This document shows positions 18,420-28,579 of a DNA stretch of 64,000 nt, piece by piece. Under the pieces are notes generated by a model. The model saw only the letters and a program-made list of their open reading frames with translations. It made no database searches and was not told the origin of the DNA. Origin of the DNA: Propionivibrio soli (GTDB taxonomy: Bacteria; Pseudomonadota; Gammaproteobacteria; Burkholderiales; Rhodocyclaceae); contig NZ_JANZKY010000009.1 in assembly GCF_025770765.1 (NCBI RefSeq), positions 163,474 to 227,473 on the forward strand, given 5' to 3'. The translations under genes and the position numbers were made by a program. Position 1 is the first letter of the stretch, and the number at the start of each line of letters is the position of its first letter.

Positions 18420-19373
18420 TCAGAACGGCGAATCGGGGAAGTAGTACTTGGCGGCGTTTTCCTTGGTGATCAGGATCGACGGGATGATGGTGGTTGCCGG
18501 CATGCTGGTGCCCTTGACGCGGGCTTCGGCGGTGAGCTTCATGGCATCCGCGATCATGCTCGGCGAATACGTGACGTTGGCCTTGACGATCGGGTCGCCG
18601 TCCATCACTTTCTTCACATAGCCTTTGGCGCCGGCGCCGCCGATGACCAGCTTGATATCGGTGCGCTTGGCCTGCTCGATGGCTTTTTGCACACCGACGG
18701 CCATATCGTCGTCGGACGCCCATACCGCGTCGATCTTCTTGAAGCGGGTGAGGTAGTCCTGCATGACCTTGAACGCATCGTCGCGGTTCCAGTTGCCGTG
18801 CTTGGCATCGAGTACTTTCATCCCCGGATGCGATTTGATGACTTCATTGAAGGCATCGACGCGCTGGTTGTCGATGACGGTCGGGATTCCGCGCAGTATG
18901 ACGATGTCGCCCTTTCCGCCCAGCTCCTTGGCCATGAACTCGGCGGCCACCTTGCCGAACCCCGGGTTGTCGCCCGCGACGTAGGCGTCCTGCGCAGCGG
19001 CATCGGTCAGGCCGCGGTCGACCACGGTAACGAAGACGCCCTTGCTCTTGATCTGGGCCACCGGTTGCGTCAGCGGCGCCGACTCGAACGGCAGGATGAC
19101 GAGCGTGTTGATCTTGTTGACCGTCTGCAGATCCTGGATCTGGTTGGCCTGTTCGGCCGCCGAGCCGGCGGTTTTGACCACCACCTTGATGCCCGGGTAC
19201 TGTTTCTCCAGCTCGCCCTTGGTGCGATTGGCCCAATACACGACGCCGCCTGCCCAACCGTGCGTGGCGGCGGGAATGGAGACGCCCATCACCACCTTGT
19301 CGGCCTGGGCGAAGGCGACGGAGGAAGCGACGAGCGCGCCGGATACCAACAACTTGCGAACGATCGATTTCAT
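18420..19373 (-). CDS. sugar ABC transporter periplasmic substrate-binding protein, copy 2
   Basis: This is a 317-residue periplasmic binding protein of the RbsB type (Peripla_BP_4). A signal peptide covers about 1-22 (ending SSVAFAQA). Family features include [38 protein letters not shown] and [10 protein letters not shown]. It is a close paralogue of the preceding gene: long stretches such as [19 protein letters not shown] are identical and both end in YFPDSPF. The product feeds the permease and ATPase encoded upstream. Confidence 0.92.
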   Translation of the reverse strand: MKSIVRKLLVSGALVASSVAFAQADKVVMGVSIPAATHGWAGGVVYWANRTKGELEKQYPGIKVVVKTAGSAAEQANQIQDLQTVNKINTLVILPFESAPLTQPVAQIKSKGVFVTVVDRGLTDAAAQDAYVAGDNPGFGKVAAEFMAKELGGKGDIVILRGIPTVIDNQRVDAFNEVIKSHPGMKVLDAKHGNWNRDDAFKVMQDYLTRFKKIDAVWASDDDMAVGVQKAIEQAKRTDIKLVIGGAGAKGYVKKVMDGDPIVKANVTYSPSMIADAMKLTAEARVKGTSMPATTIIPSILITKENAAKYYFPDSPF

Positions 19374-19470
19374 GGTCCTCTCCTGTAAGAGTCCTGCCGG
19401 CTAGTGCGGGAACGGCGCGATCGGCGCCAACGCGGCGTCCGATCGCGTCCGGCCAGAACGGTTGAAACGG

Positions 19471-20433
19471 TCAGAACGGCGAATCCGGGAAGTAAAACTG
19501 TTTCGCGTTCTCGCGGGTGATCAGTACCGACGGGATGATGTAGGTGGCCGGCAGCTTCTCGCCCTTGGCGCGAGCCTCGCCAGTCAGCTTGATCGCGTCG
19601 TACATGAACTTCGGCGAGTACGAGACGTTGGCCTGGATGCGCGGGTCCTTGCCGTCCATCAGGGTCTTGATCATGCCCTTGGCGCCAGCACCGCCGAAGA
19701 CGATCTTGATGTCCTTGCGCTTCGACTGGTCGATGGCCTTCAACACGCCGACCGCCATGTCGTCGTCGGCCGCCCATACGGCGTCAATTTCCTTGAAGCG
19801 CGTCAGGTAGTCCTGCATCACCTTGAAGGCGTCGTCGCGGTTCCAGTTGGCATACTTGGCGTCGAGGATCTTGATGTCCGGGTAGTTCTTCATGACGCCC
19901 GTGAATGCGTCCCAACGCTCGTTGTCGAGGGTGGTGGCGATGCCGCGCAAGGCGACCAGGTTGCCCTTGCCGTTCATCGCCTTGGCCAGGTACTCGGCCG
20001 GAATCTTGCCGAAAGCGGTGTTGTCGCCGGAGACGTAGGCGTCCTGCGCGCTGGTGTCGGTCAGTCCGCGATCGACCACCGTCACGTACACGCCCTTGTT
20101 GTGCACCTCGGCCACCGGCTTGGTCAACGCCGCTGATTCGAACGGGAAGACGACCAGCGTATTGATCTTGCTCACCGCCAGCAGGTCTTGCAGCTGGTTG
20201 GCTTGCTCGGCCGCGTTGGCCGCCGTCTTTACGATCACCTTCATCCCGGGATGGGCCTTCTCCAGATCCTTCTTCGCCTGGTTGGCCCAGAACACGATAC
20301 CGCCGGTGAAGCCGTGCGTGGCGGCCGGAATGGCCACGCCGAGCACGACGTTGCTTTGCGCCATGGCGGGAAGTGCCGCCAGCGACGTGAGTACCAACGC
20401 GCCTAGCGCCAGTTTGCGAAATGCTGATTTCAT
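19471..20433 (-). CDS. sugar ABC transporter periplasmic substrate-binding protein, copy 1
   Basis: This is a 320-residue RbsB-type periplasmic binding protein. A signal peptide of about 25 residues ends PAMAQ. It shares the [27 protein letters not shown] and [13 protein letters not shown] blocks with the paralogue immediately downstream. It follows the permease gene by about 96 bases, and the two binding-protein genes are 97 bases apart. The tandem copies may have different sugar preferences. Confidence 0.92.
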   Translation of the reverse strand: MKSAFRKLALGALVLTSLAALPAMAQSNVVLGVAIPAATHGFTGGIVFWANQAKKDLEKAHPGMKVIVKTAANAAEQANQLQDLLAVSKINTLVVFPFESAALTKPVAEVHNKGVYVTVVDRGLTDTSAQDAYVSGDNTAFGKIPAEYLAKAMNGKGNLVALRGIATTLDNERWDAFTGVMKNYPDIKILDAKYANWNRDDAFKVMQDYLTRFKEIDAVWAADDDMAVGVLKAIDQSKRKDIKIVFGGAGAKGMIKTLMDGKDPRIQANVSYSPKFMYDAIKLTGEARAKGEKLPATYIIPSVLITRENAKQFYFPDSPF

Positions 20434-20529
20434 GTCGAACGCCTCCTCTTGTTGCGGTTGGAAGGGGATAGTCCGCCGGACGTCCCGGCGGCTACCCGTT
20501 GATGAACTTCAGGTACGGAAGAAACCGGG

Positions 20530-21543
20530 TCATCGCCGACTGCGCTGCATGAATGCAACGATGATGATGACCACGCCCTGCACGGCGGCGTTGAGATACA
20601 CGCTGATGATGCTGGTCAGGTTGAGAATGTTGCTGATCACCGAAAGCAGGATGGCGCCGATCACAGTGCCCGCAATCCGGCCCTCGCCGCCCTTGAGCGC
20701 GGTGCCGCCGACGATGACCGATGCGATGGCCTCGAGCTCCCAGAGCAACCCGGTGGTCGGCGACGCGGAACCCAGACGCGGCACGTAGAGTACGGTAGCG
20801 ACCCCGACGCAGATGCCAAGGATGACGTAGGTGGCGATCTTGATGCGGTCGACCTCGACCGCCGCGTAGCGCGCCACCTGCTCGTTGGAACCGATGGCCT
20901 GAACGTAGCGGCCGTATTTCGTGCGATTGAGCACCAGGCCGCCGACCAGCGCCGTCACCAGAAAGACCCAGATCGGTATCGGCACGCCGAGCAGGCTGCT
21001 GTAATACACCGGGCTGTAGACGTCGGACACTTCGTTGTCGAGCGTTATCGCGCCGCCGTTGGCGAAGTAGGTCAGGTAGGCGCGGAATATCCCGAGCGTG
21101 CCGAGTGTGACGATGAAGGGCTCGATGCGGCCCTTGGTGATCAGCAACCCGTGGGCGAGACCGAACAACGCGCCCAACACCAGCGCGAAAACGATACCGA
21201 TGACGACCACGAGAACCGGCGAGGCGATCGATTCGGCGATCGCATTCATGAGCAGGATCATGCTGCCCGCGATCAGTGCCGCCATCGATCCCACGGAGAG
21301 ATCGATGCCGCCGGAAATGATCACGAACGTCATGCCGATGGCGATGATGCCGATGAACGCAGTGCGCGTGAGCACGTTGAGGATGTTGTCCACGGTGGCG
21401 AAGTCGGGGTTCAGATACGTACCCGCGATTCCCAACAGGACGAGACCGATGAGCGGGCCGACTTCGTGGATGCGCCGCGACAGGACGCGGGCGAAGTCGC
21501 CCGCCCGGCTTGATTCAGCGGTGGTCGTGGGTGCCGGTGGCAT
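20530..21543 (-). CDS. sugar ABC transporter permease (RbsC-like)
   Basis: This is an inner-membrane permease of 337 residues with about 8-10 hydrophobic segments, matching the BPD_transp_2 family. Recognisable parts are [51 protein letters not shown] and [20 protein letters not shown]. Its 5' end overlaps the ATPase gene by 29 bases, so the two are translated together. It works with the binding proteins encoded just downstream. Confidence 0.93.
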   Translation of the reverse strand: MPPAPTTTAESSRAGDFARVLSRRIHEVGPLIGLVLLGIAGTYLNPDFATVDNILNVLTRTAFIGIIAIGMTFVIISGGIDLSVGSMAALIAGSMILLMNAIAESIASPVLVVVIGIVFALVLGALFGLAHGLLITKGRIEPFIVTLGTLGIFRAYLTYFANGGAITLDNEVSDVYSPVYYSSLLGVPIPIWVFLVTALVGGLVLNRTKYGRYVQAIGSNEQVARYAAVEVDRIKIATYVILGICVGVATVLYVPRLGSASPTTGLLWELEAIASVIVGGTALKGGEGRIAGTVIGAILLSVISNILNLTSIISVYLNAAVQGVVIIIVAFMQRSRR

Positions 21544-23008
21544 GAGCGATCAACTCCTCTTCGGTAAGCCGGTCGCCGGCCAGCGTGCCTTGCACGCGAC
21601 CTGCGCGCATGACGACGACACGATGGCAGAGACCGATGAGTTCGACGAGTTCGGACGAGATGACGATGACGGCACGGCCCTCGCGGGCGAGCCGCTGCAC
21701 GAGAAAGTAGATGTCGCGCTTGGCGCCGACATCGACGCCGCGCGTCGGTTCGTCGAGAACGATGATTTTCGGGTCGACATGCAGGAATTTGGCGAGCGCC
21801 AGCTTCTGCTGGTTGCCCCCCGAGAGCGAGGCGGCGCGGTTTTCGAGGTCGCCGGTCCGGATGCCGAACTCGGCTACCTTGTCGCGCAACGCACGGCGTT
21901 CCGCCGCCGGGTCGAGCAGTGGATGGGCGTAACGATCGAGCGCCACCAGCGTCAGGTTCTCGCGCAGGCCGAGCGTGACGTGCAGGCCCTTGCCCTTGCG
22001 GTCCTCGGAAAGATAGGCGATGCCATGACGGACGCCGTCGCGCGGCGTATCGAGCACGGCCTCGTGGCCATCGATCTCGACGCGGCCGGCACGGCGCGGG
22101 CGCAGGCCGAGCAAGCCTTCGAAGAGTTCCGTCCGTCCGGCGCCGACCAGCCCGGCAAAGCCGAGGATTTCGCCGGGGCGTACGTCGAAGCTCACGTCCT
22201 CGGCCCAACCGGGGACCGAGAAGCCGCTTACCTTCAGAAGCGGTGCGGCGTTGGGCACCGGATCCTTGACCGGGTACATGTCGGATACGTCGCGGCCGAC
22301 CATCAGGTTGGCCATCTGCTGGCGGGAGGTGCCGCGCGTCGGCACGGCGGTGACGAAGCTGCCGTCGCGCATGATGACGAGCTCGTCGGTGATGCGCTCG
22401 ACCTCGTCGAGCTTGTGCGAAATATAGACGATGGTGACCCCGCGCGCCTTGAGCTGCCCGATCAGCGCGAACAGGCGTTCGGTCTCCGACGGCGTGAGCG
22501 TCGCGGTGGGTTCGTCCATCACCAGCAAGCGCGCGTTGCGTGACAGGGCCTTGGCGATCTCAACGAGCTGCTTCTCGGCGACGATCAGGTCGCGCACGCG
22601 CGTCGCGGGGGAAACGGTCAGTCCAACTTGCTGCATCGCCTCGCGCGCCGCCGCGTTCATCGCCTCATCGTCGAGCAGCCAGCCCTTCACGCGCTCGTGG
22701 CCGAGGAAGATGTTCTCGGCGATCGTGAGGTGCTCGGCGAGGTTGAATTCCTGGTGGATGAGAACGACGCCTTCGTGCTCGGCCTCGCGCGACGAGGCGA
22801 AGCTGTGCGGCGTGCTGTTGATCGTGAAGTCGCCGCCCGTCGCCTGCTCGTAACCCGAGAGGATTTTCACCAGCGTGGACTTGCCCGCGCCGTTTTCACC
22901 CAGGAGGCCGACAACGCGTCCCGGCTCGATGCGAAAGCTGACGCCATGCAGCACTTCGACCGGGCCGAAGCGCTTGACCACCGAGCGGAATTCGACGGCG
23001 AGGCTCAT
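21515..23008 (-). CDS. sugar ABC transporter ATP-binding protein (RbsA-like, duplicated ATPase)
   Basis: This is a 497-residue cytosolic protein with two ATPase domains. The first has Walker [10 protein letters not shown] (about 38-46) and Walker B LLVMDEPT. The second has the signature [16 protein letters not shown] and Walker [13 protein letters not shown], with a degenerate Walker A as is usual for RbsA/MglA. I chose the ATG at 23008, which has GAGGA upstream; the longer frame overlaps the ROK gene. It lies 10 bases after the ROK regulator. Confidence 0.93.
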   Translation of the reverse strand: MSLAVEFRSVVKRFGPVEVLHGVSFRIEPGRVVGLLGENGAGKSTLVKILSGYEQATGGDFTINSTPHSFASSREAEHEGVVLIHQEFNLAEHLTIAENIFLGHERVKGWLLDDEAMNAAAREAMQQVGLTVSPATRVRDLIVAEKQLVEIAKALSRNARLLVMDEPTATLTPSETERLFALIGQLKARGVTIVYISHKLDEVERITDELVIMRDGSFVTAVPTRGTSRQQMANLMVGRDVSDMYPVKDPVPNAAPLLKVSGFSVPGWAEDVSFDVRPGEILGFAGLVGAGRTELFEGLLGLRPRRAGRVEIDGHEAVLDTPRDGVRHGIAYLSEDRKGKGLHVTLGLRENLTLVALDRYAHPLLDPAAERRALRDKVAEFGIRTGDLENRAASLSGGNQQKLALAKFLHVDPKIIVLDEPTRGVDVGAKRDIYFLVQRLAREGRAVIVISSELVELIGLCHRVVVMRAGRVQGTLAGDRLTEEELIAHATGTHDHR

Positions 23009-23018
23009 TCGACGGTCC

Positions 23019-24224
23019 TCACGGCAAGACTCCGCGCACGCGCATGGTTTCCTGCAATGCCATCGCCGCGCAGCCGATGACGCCGGCACGGTCGCCGAGC
23101 GGCGCGTAGGCAATCTCCAGGTGTCGCGTCGACAAAGGCAGCGAGCGCTGGTAGATGCTCTGGCGGATCGACGCGAGGAAAAGCGGCCCGATGTGCGAGA
23201 TGCCGCCGCACAGGAACACATGCGAGGGATTGAAGAAATTGACCACCGAGGCGAGCATTTGGCCGATCAGTTTGCCCGAGAGCTTAATGATCGCATTGGC
23301 CGCCACGTCCCCACCGCGGCTTGCCTGTCCGACGTCTTCCGGGCGGATGCGTCCCTGCGTTTCGAGCACTTGGGCGAGTACGGCGCTCTTGCCCGCTTTG
23401 GCCGCTTCGGTACCCATGCGCGCGATGGCGGGCCCGGCGGCCATAACCTCGACGCAACCCTGGTTGCCGCAATGGCAACGCTCGCCGGCCGGATCGACGC
23501 AGATATGGCCGACGTCGCCCGCCGAGCCGTTCGCACCGCGGTAGATCGTGTGGTTGCAGACAATGCCGCAGCCGATACCGGTACCGATCTTGACGACCAG
23601 GAAGTTGGGCAGTTCGCGATGCAGACGCCACATTTCGCCCATCGCCATCACGTTAACGTCGTTGTCGATGAACACCGGGGCGCGGTACTCCTCGCCCAGG
23701 TAATCGCGGATCGAAAAGCCTTCCCAGCCAGGCATGATGGGCGGTGCGACGAGCAATCCGCGTTCGAACTCGACAGGGCCCGGAACACCCATGCCGATAC
23801 CGATCACCTGCTCGCTACGCACGCCGCAGCGCTGGCGCAGGTCGGCGAGAATTTCGCGTACACGGGAAAGTACGATGCCTGGACCGTCGCTAACCTCGAT
23901 CGGTTCCGCGTGGTGGGCGAGCGTGGTCATGTCGGGTGAGAACAGGGCGACGTCGACGCTCGACGCCCCGAGGTCAATGCCGGCAAGGAGGCCCATGGAC
24001 GACGAAAGGGTCAGCGTCTCCGGACGGCGACCGCCAGACGATGCTTGCGGGCCGGTTTCGTCGAGCATGCCGCGGGCGATCAGCGACGAGGCGGCCGTGT
24101 TCGCCTTGCTGCGCGAAAAGCCGGTTTGCTCGGCGAGTTCAGCGCGCGACATGCCGGCGGACCAGAAAACGGCCTCCAGCGCAGTCATTTCAGCAGGCGT
24201 TAAATCGTCCCAACGTATCAACAC
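23019..24224 (-). CDS. ROK family transcriptional regulator
   Basis: This is a 401-residue protein. It has an N-terminal winged helix-turn-helix (about 25-55, MSRAELAEQTGFSRSKANTA), then a sugar-kinase-like ROK domain with GIDLGASSVDVALF, FIDNDVNVMAMGE, the ROK motif GHICVDPAGERCHCGNQGC (zinc Cys residues), and FLCGGISHIG. The start is a GTG at 24224 preceded by GGGGGG; a TTG one codon later is possible. It heads the sugar operon, so it most likely controls it in response to the transported sugar. Confidence 0.9.
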   Translation of the reverse strand: MLIRWDDLTPAEMTALEAVFWSAGMSRAELAEQTGFSRSKANTAASSLIARGMLDETGPQASSGGRRPETLTLSSSMGLLAGIDLGASSVDVALFSPDMTTLAHHAEPIEVSDGPGIVLSRVREILADLRQRCGVRSEQVIGIGMGVPGPVEFERGLLVAPPIMPGWEGFSIRDYLGEEYRAPVFIDNDVNVMAMGEMWRLHRELPNFLVVKIGTGIGCGIVCNHTIYRGANGSAGDVGHICVDPAGERCHCGNQGCVEVMAAGPAIARMGTEAAKAGKSAVLAQVLETQGRIRPEDVGQASRGGDVAANAIIKLSGKLIGQMLASVVNFFNPSHVFLCGGISHIGPLFLASIRQSIYQRSLPLSTRHLEIAYAPLGDRAGVIGCAAMALQETMRVRGVLP

Positions 24225-24273
24225 GACGCCCCCCGGCTAGGCCGCATGCGGAATGCGATGCGACTTGCAGCGT

Positions 24274-24303
24274 ATCCTAGAGAGCGCCTCTTTTGCCGGT
24301 CAA
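24274..24303 (-). promoter_or_regulatory. sigma70-like promoter of the ROK/sugar ABC operon
   Basis: On the minus strand a -35 TTGACC (24298-24303, 5 of 6) is separated by 18 bases from a -10 TAGGAT (24274-24279, 4 of 6). The predicted transcript would start about 43 bases before the regulator's GTG. Confidence 0.5.
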
Positions 24304-24470
24304 GACCGAACTTAGCGCAAAATTGAGCAAAAGTAGTGATGTCATTGGGAAGAAGACGCCTTGCTTCGTGCGTTGGCGCCCGTCGGCCGGTGAATAGCGG
24401 CTTCGGAGAGGCGCGCAGACAGCATCGGGGACGGGCGAGAAACGGCGGCTTCGGCTACCATGGCATTCTG

Positions 24471-24502
24471 TCCGGACAAGGCGGGCTCCGGCCTTGTCCG
24501 GA
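24471..24502. repeat. 12-bp inverted repeat between the ROK operon and the MFS gene
   Basis: TCCGGACAAGGC (24471-24482) and GCCTTGTCCGGA (24491-24502) form a perfect 12-bp inverted repeat with an 8-base spacer. On the plus strand TCTTTT follows a few bases later, so it could act as a terminator, but no plus-strand gene precedes it. An operator role is the alternative. The rest of the 24225-24649 gap shows nothing else apart from the minus-strand promoter. Confidence 0.55.
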
Positions 24503-24649
24503 ACCGGTCTTTTGAAGCTTTGACGCGTTCGGGTGCGCCAACCGACGTTCGGCACATTGCGACGCGTGCGTCGCGCCTCTGCGCTGGACGAAGACCGGAC
24601 ATCTGATCGGGGCGAACCGCGTTGTTCTTGGCTATCCTACCGCTTGACC

Positions 24650-25900
24650 ATGCTCTGGATCCGTCTGTTTCTGCCCTTCGCCGGCGCCTATTTTCTTTCC
24701 TACCATTTCCGTACGCTGAACGCCGTCGTCGGGCCGGTTCTCAGTGCAGAACTCGCCTTGGGCGCGGCCGACCTCGGCCTGCTCACGAGCGCGTATTTCC
24801 TGGCGTTCGGGGCCGCACAGCTGCCGCTCGGCGTACTTCTCGATCGTTTCGGCGCCCGGCGCATCAACGCCGTGATGCTTCTTGTCGCCGCGGCCGGTGC
24901 GGCGGTGTTCGCCCACGGCAATAACATCACCGTTCTGGCCGTCGGTCGTGGAATGATCGGCTTCGGGGTTTCGGCCTGCCTGATGTCGTCGTTCAAATCA
25001 TTCTCGCAATGGTTCCCGGCCGAGAGTCAGGCATCGCTGACCGGCTGGATCATGACCTCCGGCACGCTAGGGGCGCTTGCCGCCTCGGCTCCGCTCGACG
25101 CCGCACTGCACGTCGCGAGCTGGCGGACGGTGTTCCTGGCGCTGTCGGGCGTTACCGTCGCCGTTGCGGCGTGGGTTTTCTTGAGCGTCCCGGATAAGGC
25201 GGGCGTCCCGCGCCCGCAGCCGCTCGCGGAACAGTGGTCCGGTATTCGCGAAGTCTTGCGTACGCCTCATTTTTGGCGCTTTGCGCCGCTTTCGTTTGCC
25301 CAGATCGGCGGTTTCATGGCCGTACAGAGCTTGTGGTCGAGTGCTTGGCTGATGCAGGTGAACGGCTACTCACGCACCGCTGCCGCCGATCATCTGGCGG
25401 CAATGAGCGTCGCGATGGTGGTGGCCTACGCGTTGATCGGGCTGCTCGCCACCCGGCTGGCGCGGCGCGGCATCGGCCCTGTGTACCTGCTCGGCGGCGG
25501 CATGATCCTCGCGCTTACGACATTGTTTTTGATCATCACCCAGGCGGTCGACCAACATTACGCGCTGTGGGTAGCCTACGGGACGTTTTCCAGCTTCGGG
25601 ACGCTCACTTACTCGGTCACGTCCGCCGGTTTCCCAGTCGCCTTGTCGGGACGGGTGAACACCACGCTCAATCTCGCCGCCTTCCTTGGCGCCTTCAGCA
25701 TGCAGTGGGGGATGGGCCTGCTCATCGATGCGCAGACGGCGGCCGGCGCCACCAGCGCTATCGCGCACCGCAACGCTTTCCTTGCCTTGTTCGCGGTACA
25801 GGCGGCGGCATGCCTGTGGCTGGTCATCGGCATGAGGCGCGCTTCCCGCGCACGCGGGCGGGCGGGCGAAGCGCTGGAGCCGCTTAGCGCGGGGGATTGA
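24650..25900 (+). CDS. major facilitator superfamily transporter
   Basis: This is an inner-membrane transporter of 416 residues with about 12 hydrophobic segments. It contains the MFS loop 2-3 motif GVLLDRFGARR at about 67-77 and NAVVGPVLSAELAL in TM1-2, resembling the nitrate/sialate-like or YcaD-type branch. I chose the ATG at 24650 (MLWIRLFLPFAG); an upstream in-frame ATG at 24533 would add a hydrophilic, Arg-rich stretch without support. The Shine-Dalgarno is weak. Its 3' end overlaps the convergent HD-GYP gene by 17 bases. The substrate is unknown. Confidence 0.85.
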   Translation: MLWIRLFLPFAGAYFLSYHFRTLNAVVGPVLSAELALGAADLGLLTSAYFLAFGAAQLPLGVLLDRFGARRINAVMLLVAAAGAAVFAHGNNITVLAVGRGMIGFGVSACLMSSFKSFSQWFPAESQASLTGWIMTSGTLGALAASAPLDAALHVASWRTVFLALSGVTVAVAAWVFLSVPDKAGVPRPQPLAEQWSGIREVLRTPHFWRFAPLSFAQIGGFMAVQSLWSSAWLMQVNGYSRTAAADHLAAMSVAMVVAYALIGLLATRLARRGIGPVYLLGGGMILALTTLFLIITQAVDQHYALWVAYGTFSSFGTLTYSVTSAGFPVALSGRVNTTLNLAAFLGAFSMQWGMGLLIDAQTAAGATSAIAHRNAFLALFAVQAAACLWLVIGMRRASRARGRAGEALEPLSAGD

Positions 25901-27182
25901 GTGCGGCGATCAGTCCGTCGATAAGCGCCAGGTCGGTCGCATCTCCGCTCTGTTCGAGGCGAAGATAGACATTGCGGGCCAGGTTGCGCAACCTCCAAGT
26001 CACCTCGTCGAGAACGATGCAAACCTCGCCCATGACGGCCGGGTCGCGCTCCAGCACTTCGAGTTGCGAAAGGTCGTAGACGCCGGTTGCCCGCAGACAG
26101 CGGTCGATGCTGCGGATGGCGTCGAGCGCGAACAGCCCGACGGCGGCGACGCGCGGCGTGCTCGTCGCGTTGGAGAGGTCCTCGGCCAGAAGGCGCGCCT
26201 TGCGCAATTGCTGCAGCGTGGGCAGCACGCGTTGCGCAAAACTTTCCGAAACGGCCGGTGGGCCGGCATCCTCGAACGCGGCCAACGCTTGCGTGAAGAA
26301 GGAGACGGCGCGGCGTGGAAATTCCTCGGGGACGATGCGCAAAGCCACCGCGACGCGGTCGCGTAGACCGGGGCCGCCGCGCATGATGATTGATGCCACC
26401 GAGTCGGCGACGCACATGACCTTCCCGAGCGGGCTCATGCTGGCGCCGGAAAGCTGGAAGGGATAACCGCTGCCGTCGAGCCGTTCGTGGTGGTGCAGCA
26501 CACAGTCCCCAACGGCAGGCGGGAAGGTCGTGAATTCCTTCAGAAAAGCCTGCCCCACACAGGGGTGGGAGGCGACGTGTTTCCACTCCGACGGCTGTAG
26601 TTGACGAGAACCGTCGAGGTATTCCGGATTGATGTACATCTCGCCGATATCGTGGACGAGCGCCGAGAGCACGAGCAGCGTGCTGTCGCGTTCATTGAGG
26701 CCGATGCCGTTGGCGAGCCCGGCACTGACGACGATGCCGGCAATCGTCGTGTCGTAGTTCTGCCGCTTATGCTCGCGGCTGGAGGTCAACAGTAGCTTCA
26801 ACGGTCCCGGCAACGGCTGGCCGCGCACGGAGCGCAAGATGCTCCGTGCGCCGCTGGCCCCTCCCAGGACCCCCAGAAACCGGTTCGCTTCGATCTGCTC
26901 GAAACAGTCGCCGACGACCGTTTCGAGCGTGACGCCATGCTCGACGTCGAGGCTCAACTCAAGCGGTTTCTGCAGTCGCCGCAGGAGCATTTTCTCCTGC
27001 AGCGACCGCGATACCGCCGCTCCCTTGGCCCACAACTTTGTTCCGCGTTCGTCGTAGATGTCGCTCGACGCCATGACTTCCATGTCGTCGGACAGGCGAA
27101 CGATGTTGTGCAAGCAGTGCGGGTTCACCGCACAGAATGACTCCACCTCGTTAGCGGGATTTCCGCCCACAGTGCCCGACAT
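25884..27182 (-). CDS. HD-GYP domain protein (putative cyclic di-GMP phosphodiesterase)
   Basis: This is a 432-residue cytosolic protein. The HD-GYP domain at about 150-290 contains HDIGEMYINPEYL and HHHERLDGSGYP, with the diagnostic GYP triad. Flanking regions lack a recognisable receiver or PAS domain. I chose the ATG at 27182 (MSGTVGGN), which has GGAGAAGAAGAG upstream. Known active HD-GYP enzymes hydrolyse c-di-GMP. The usual HDIGK lysine is Glu here, so activity is not certain. The gene follows the calcium-loop protein gene with a 143-base gap. Confidence 0.85.
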   Translation of the reverse strand: MSGTVGGNPANEVESFCAVNPHCLHNIVRLSDDMEVMASSDIYDERGTKLWAKGAAVSRSLQEKMLLRRLQKPLELSLDVEHGVTLETVVGDCFEQIEANRFLGVLGGASGARSILRSVRGQPLPGPLKLLLTSSREHKRQNYDTTIAGIVVSAGLANGIGLNERDSTLLVLSALVHDIGEMYINPEYLDGSRQLQPSEWKHVASHPCVGQAFLKEFTTFPPAVGDCVLHHHERLDGSGYPFQLSGASMSPLGKVMCVADSVASIIMRGGPGLRDRVAVALRIVPEEFPRRAVSFFTQALAAFEDAGPPAVSESFAQRVLPTLQQLRKARLLAEDLSNATSTPRVAAVGLFALDAIRSIDRCLRATGVYDLSQLEVLERDPAVMGEVCIVLDEVTWRLRNLARNVYLRLEQSGDATDLALIDGLIAALNPPR

Positions 27183-27325
27183 AAACTCTTCTTCTCCACG
27201 CCGTCCACGGATACGTGGAAAGCATGATGGCAAAAGCGGGAACCGCTGAAAATCCGTAGTTTGCGCCAACGGTTGCGGAAACTACGTAGTACCGAGACGA
27301 CGCCTAAGCGTCGTCCGGCCTCCCG

Positions 27326-28327
27326 CTATACTGCCAGATCGACCTGCTGTACCGACCCGACCTGCCCGTTTTCGCACAAATAGATTCCACTTGCGCGGAC
27401 CTGGCCAAGCGTACGGTTTTCGCCATCAGTCACCGTAAATGGCGTAGCCGTGGCGGTCAGACAGATGGCGCCGATGCCGTCCGCTCTCAAGGTTTCACCC
27501 GTGCCTCCGGTGTCTTCTTGGGGTCGCCACACGCGCAAGGAGGCAAACGCCGGATCAGCTTCGTCGAGCCAGTGGTTACCGTCGCTGTCGAGTCGGGCCA
27601 AGTCGGCAAAACCGTTTCCGGAGGCGGTACCGAAAAGCTCGCTGCCGTCGTTGATCCGTCCGTCGGCATTGCGGTCGAACGCCAAATAGCCGCTCCCGCC
27701 GGCCAGCGCCGGAATCGATTCGGAAAACCCATCGGCGTCGAGGTCGAAGTCGAAACGGCGCCCCGAAAGGTCAATCGGCGCTCCTCCAAGGTTGATGATG
27801 AGCGGGTCACGCAGAACCGCAGTCTGGGTCTCCGTGACTTCTCGGGCGTATTCGAAGTTTCGGCACATCGAGAGGCCGAAACTGAAATCGAAACACCGGC
27901 CGTCGGTGGTGACGACCTTGCCCGTGGATGCAAAATCGGTCTGTTCGTGCTCGCGCACCGTTTCGGTATACCTCGTTTGCCAGGTGATCGTGGGGGCTGT
28001 GGCGCTGGTTTCCTTGGAGTCGGCCGCGCGCTCGTCGGTGGTGGAAGCGGCCCGCTGCATTCCAGTCTGCAGGAAATCGGCGAGCCCGTCGCTTCGCGTT
28101 CGTCGTTGCGGGTCGAGGAGGTCAAGCAACTGTGCGACCAGCCGCTTGATCACGATCACCAGTTGGGTTTCGGAATCCTGATCACTGTTCGTAGCTGAGA
28201 CAGACGCCGGAGATTGCGATACTCCGGCGAGGATCGAGCGAAAGGAGACTGATTCGAACGTCATCTCGCTTTCGCTCGCCAACTCGTGGCTTGAATGCAT
28301 GGCAACCGCCGCTTGATCGATCTTCAT
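27326..28327 (-). CDS. protein with calcium-binding (EF-hand/dockerin-like) Asp-rich loops
   Basis: This is a 333-residue protein with no signal peptide. The N-terminal half is variable and Ser/Thr-rich. The C-terminal half has three Asp-rich loops in a row, DFDLDADGF, FDRNADGRINDGSELF and LDSDGNHWLDEADPAF, followed by LRVW. This arrangement is seen in large VCBS/RTX-associated proteins and in stand-alone betaproteobacterial proteins. I chose the ATG at 28327 (MKIDQAAVAM) because of AAGGAG upstream. Calcium binding is predicted from the loops; function is unknown. Confidence 0.75.
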   Translation of the reverse strand: MKIDQAAVAMHSSHELASESEMTFESVSFRSILAGVSQSPASVSATNSDQDSETQLVIVIKRLVAQLLDLLDPQRRTRSDGLADFLQTGMQRAASTTDERAADSKETSATAPTITWQTRYTETVREHEQTDFASTGKVVTTDGRCFDFSFGLSMCRNFEYAREVTETQTAVLRDPLIINLGGAPIDLSGRRFDFDLDADGFSESIPALAGGSGYLAFDRNADGRINDGSELFGTASGNGFADLARLDSDGNHWLDEADPAFASLRVWRPQEDTGGTGETLRADGIGAICLTATATPFTVTDGENRTLGQVRASGIYLCENGQVGSVQQVDLAV

Positions 28328-28548
28328 TGCGCGCTCCTTCTCGGTTAGGGAGTGGGGCGCCGCAAGGTGCATGCCAAGCGTGCTGCACGTTCACGAGGTA
28401 CAAGAGAGCCAGCATCTGCGGGCAGACGCGGCGCCTGGCGTGCCGGTAGAGTGGGGATGTGCGGCAAAGCCTGCCGCCCGGGCGGCAAGCGCGGCTAGCC
28501 GACGGTAGAGCCGAAATTGTTCGGGGCGGTTCCGGTGGGGCTAGGCGA

Positions 28549-28574
28549 AAATCAAGCCGGGGACCAGTCCCGGC
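28549..28574 (-). terminator. intrinsic terminator of the GFA-family gene
   Basis: Immediately after the GFA gene stop, GCCGGG and CCCGGC (28556-28574) form a stem that, on the minus strand, is followed by TTGATTTT. Further along, at 28472-28487, lies a separate perfect palindrome TGCCGCCCGGGCGGCA of unknown role. Confidence 0.55.
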
Positions 28575-28579
28575 TCCAA

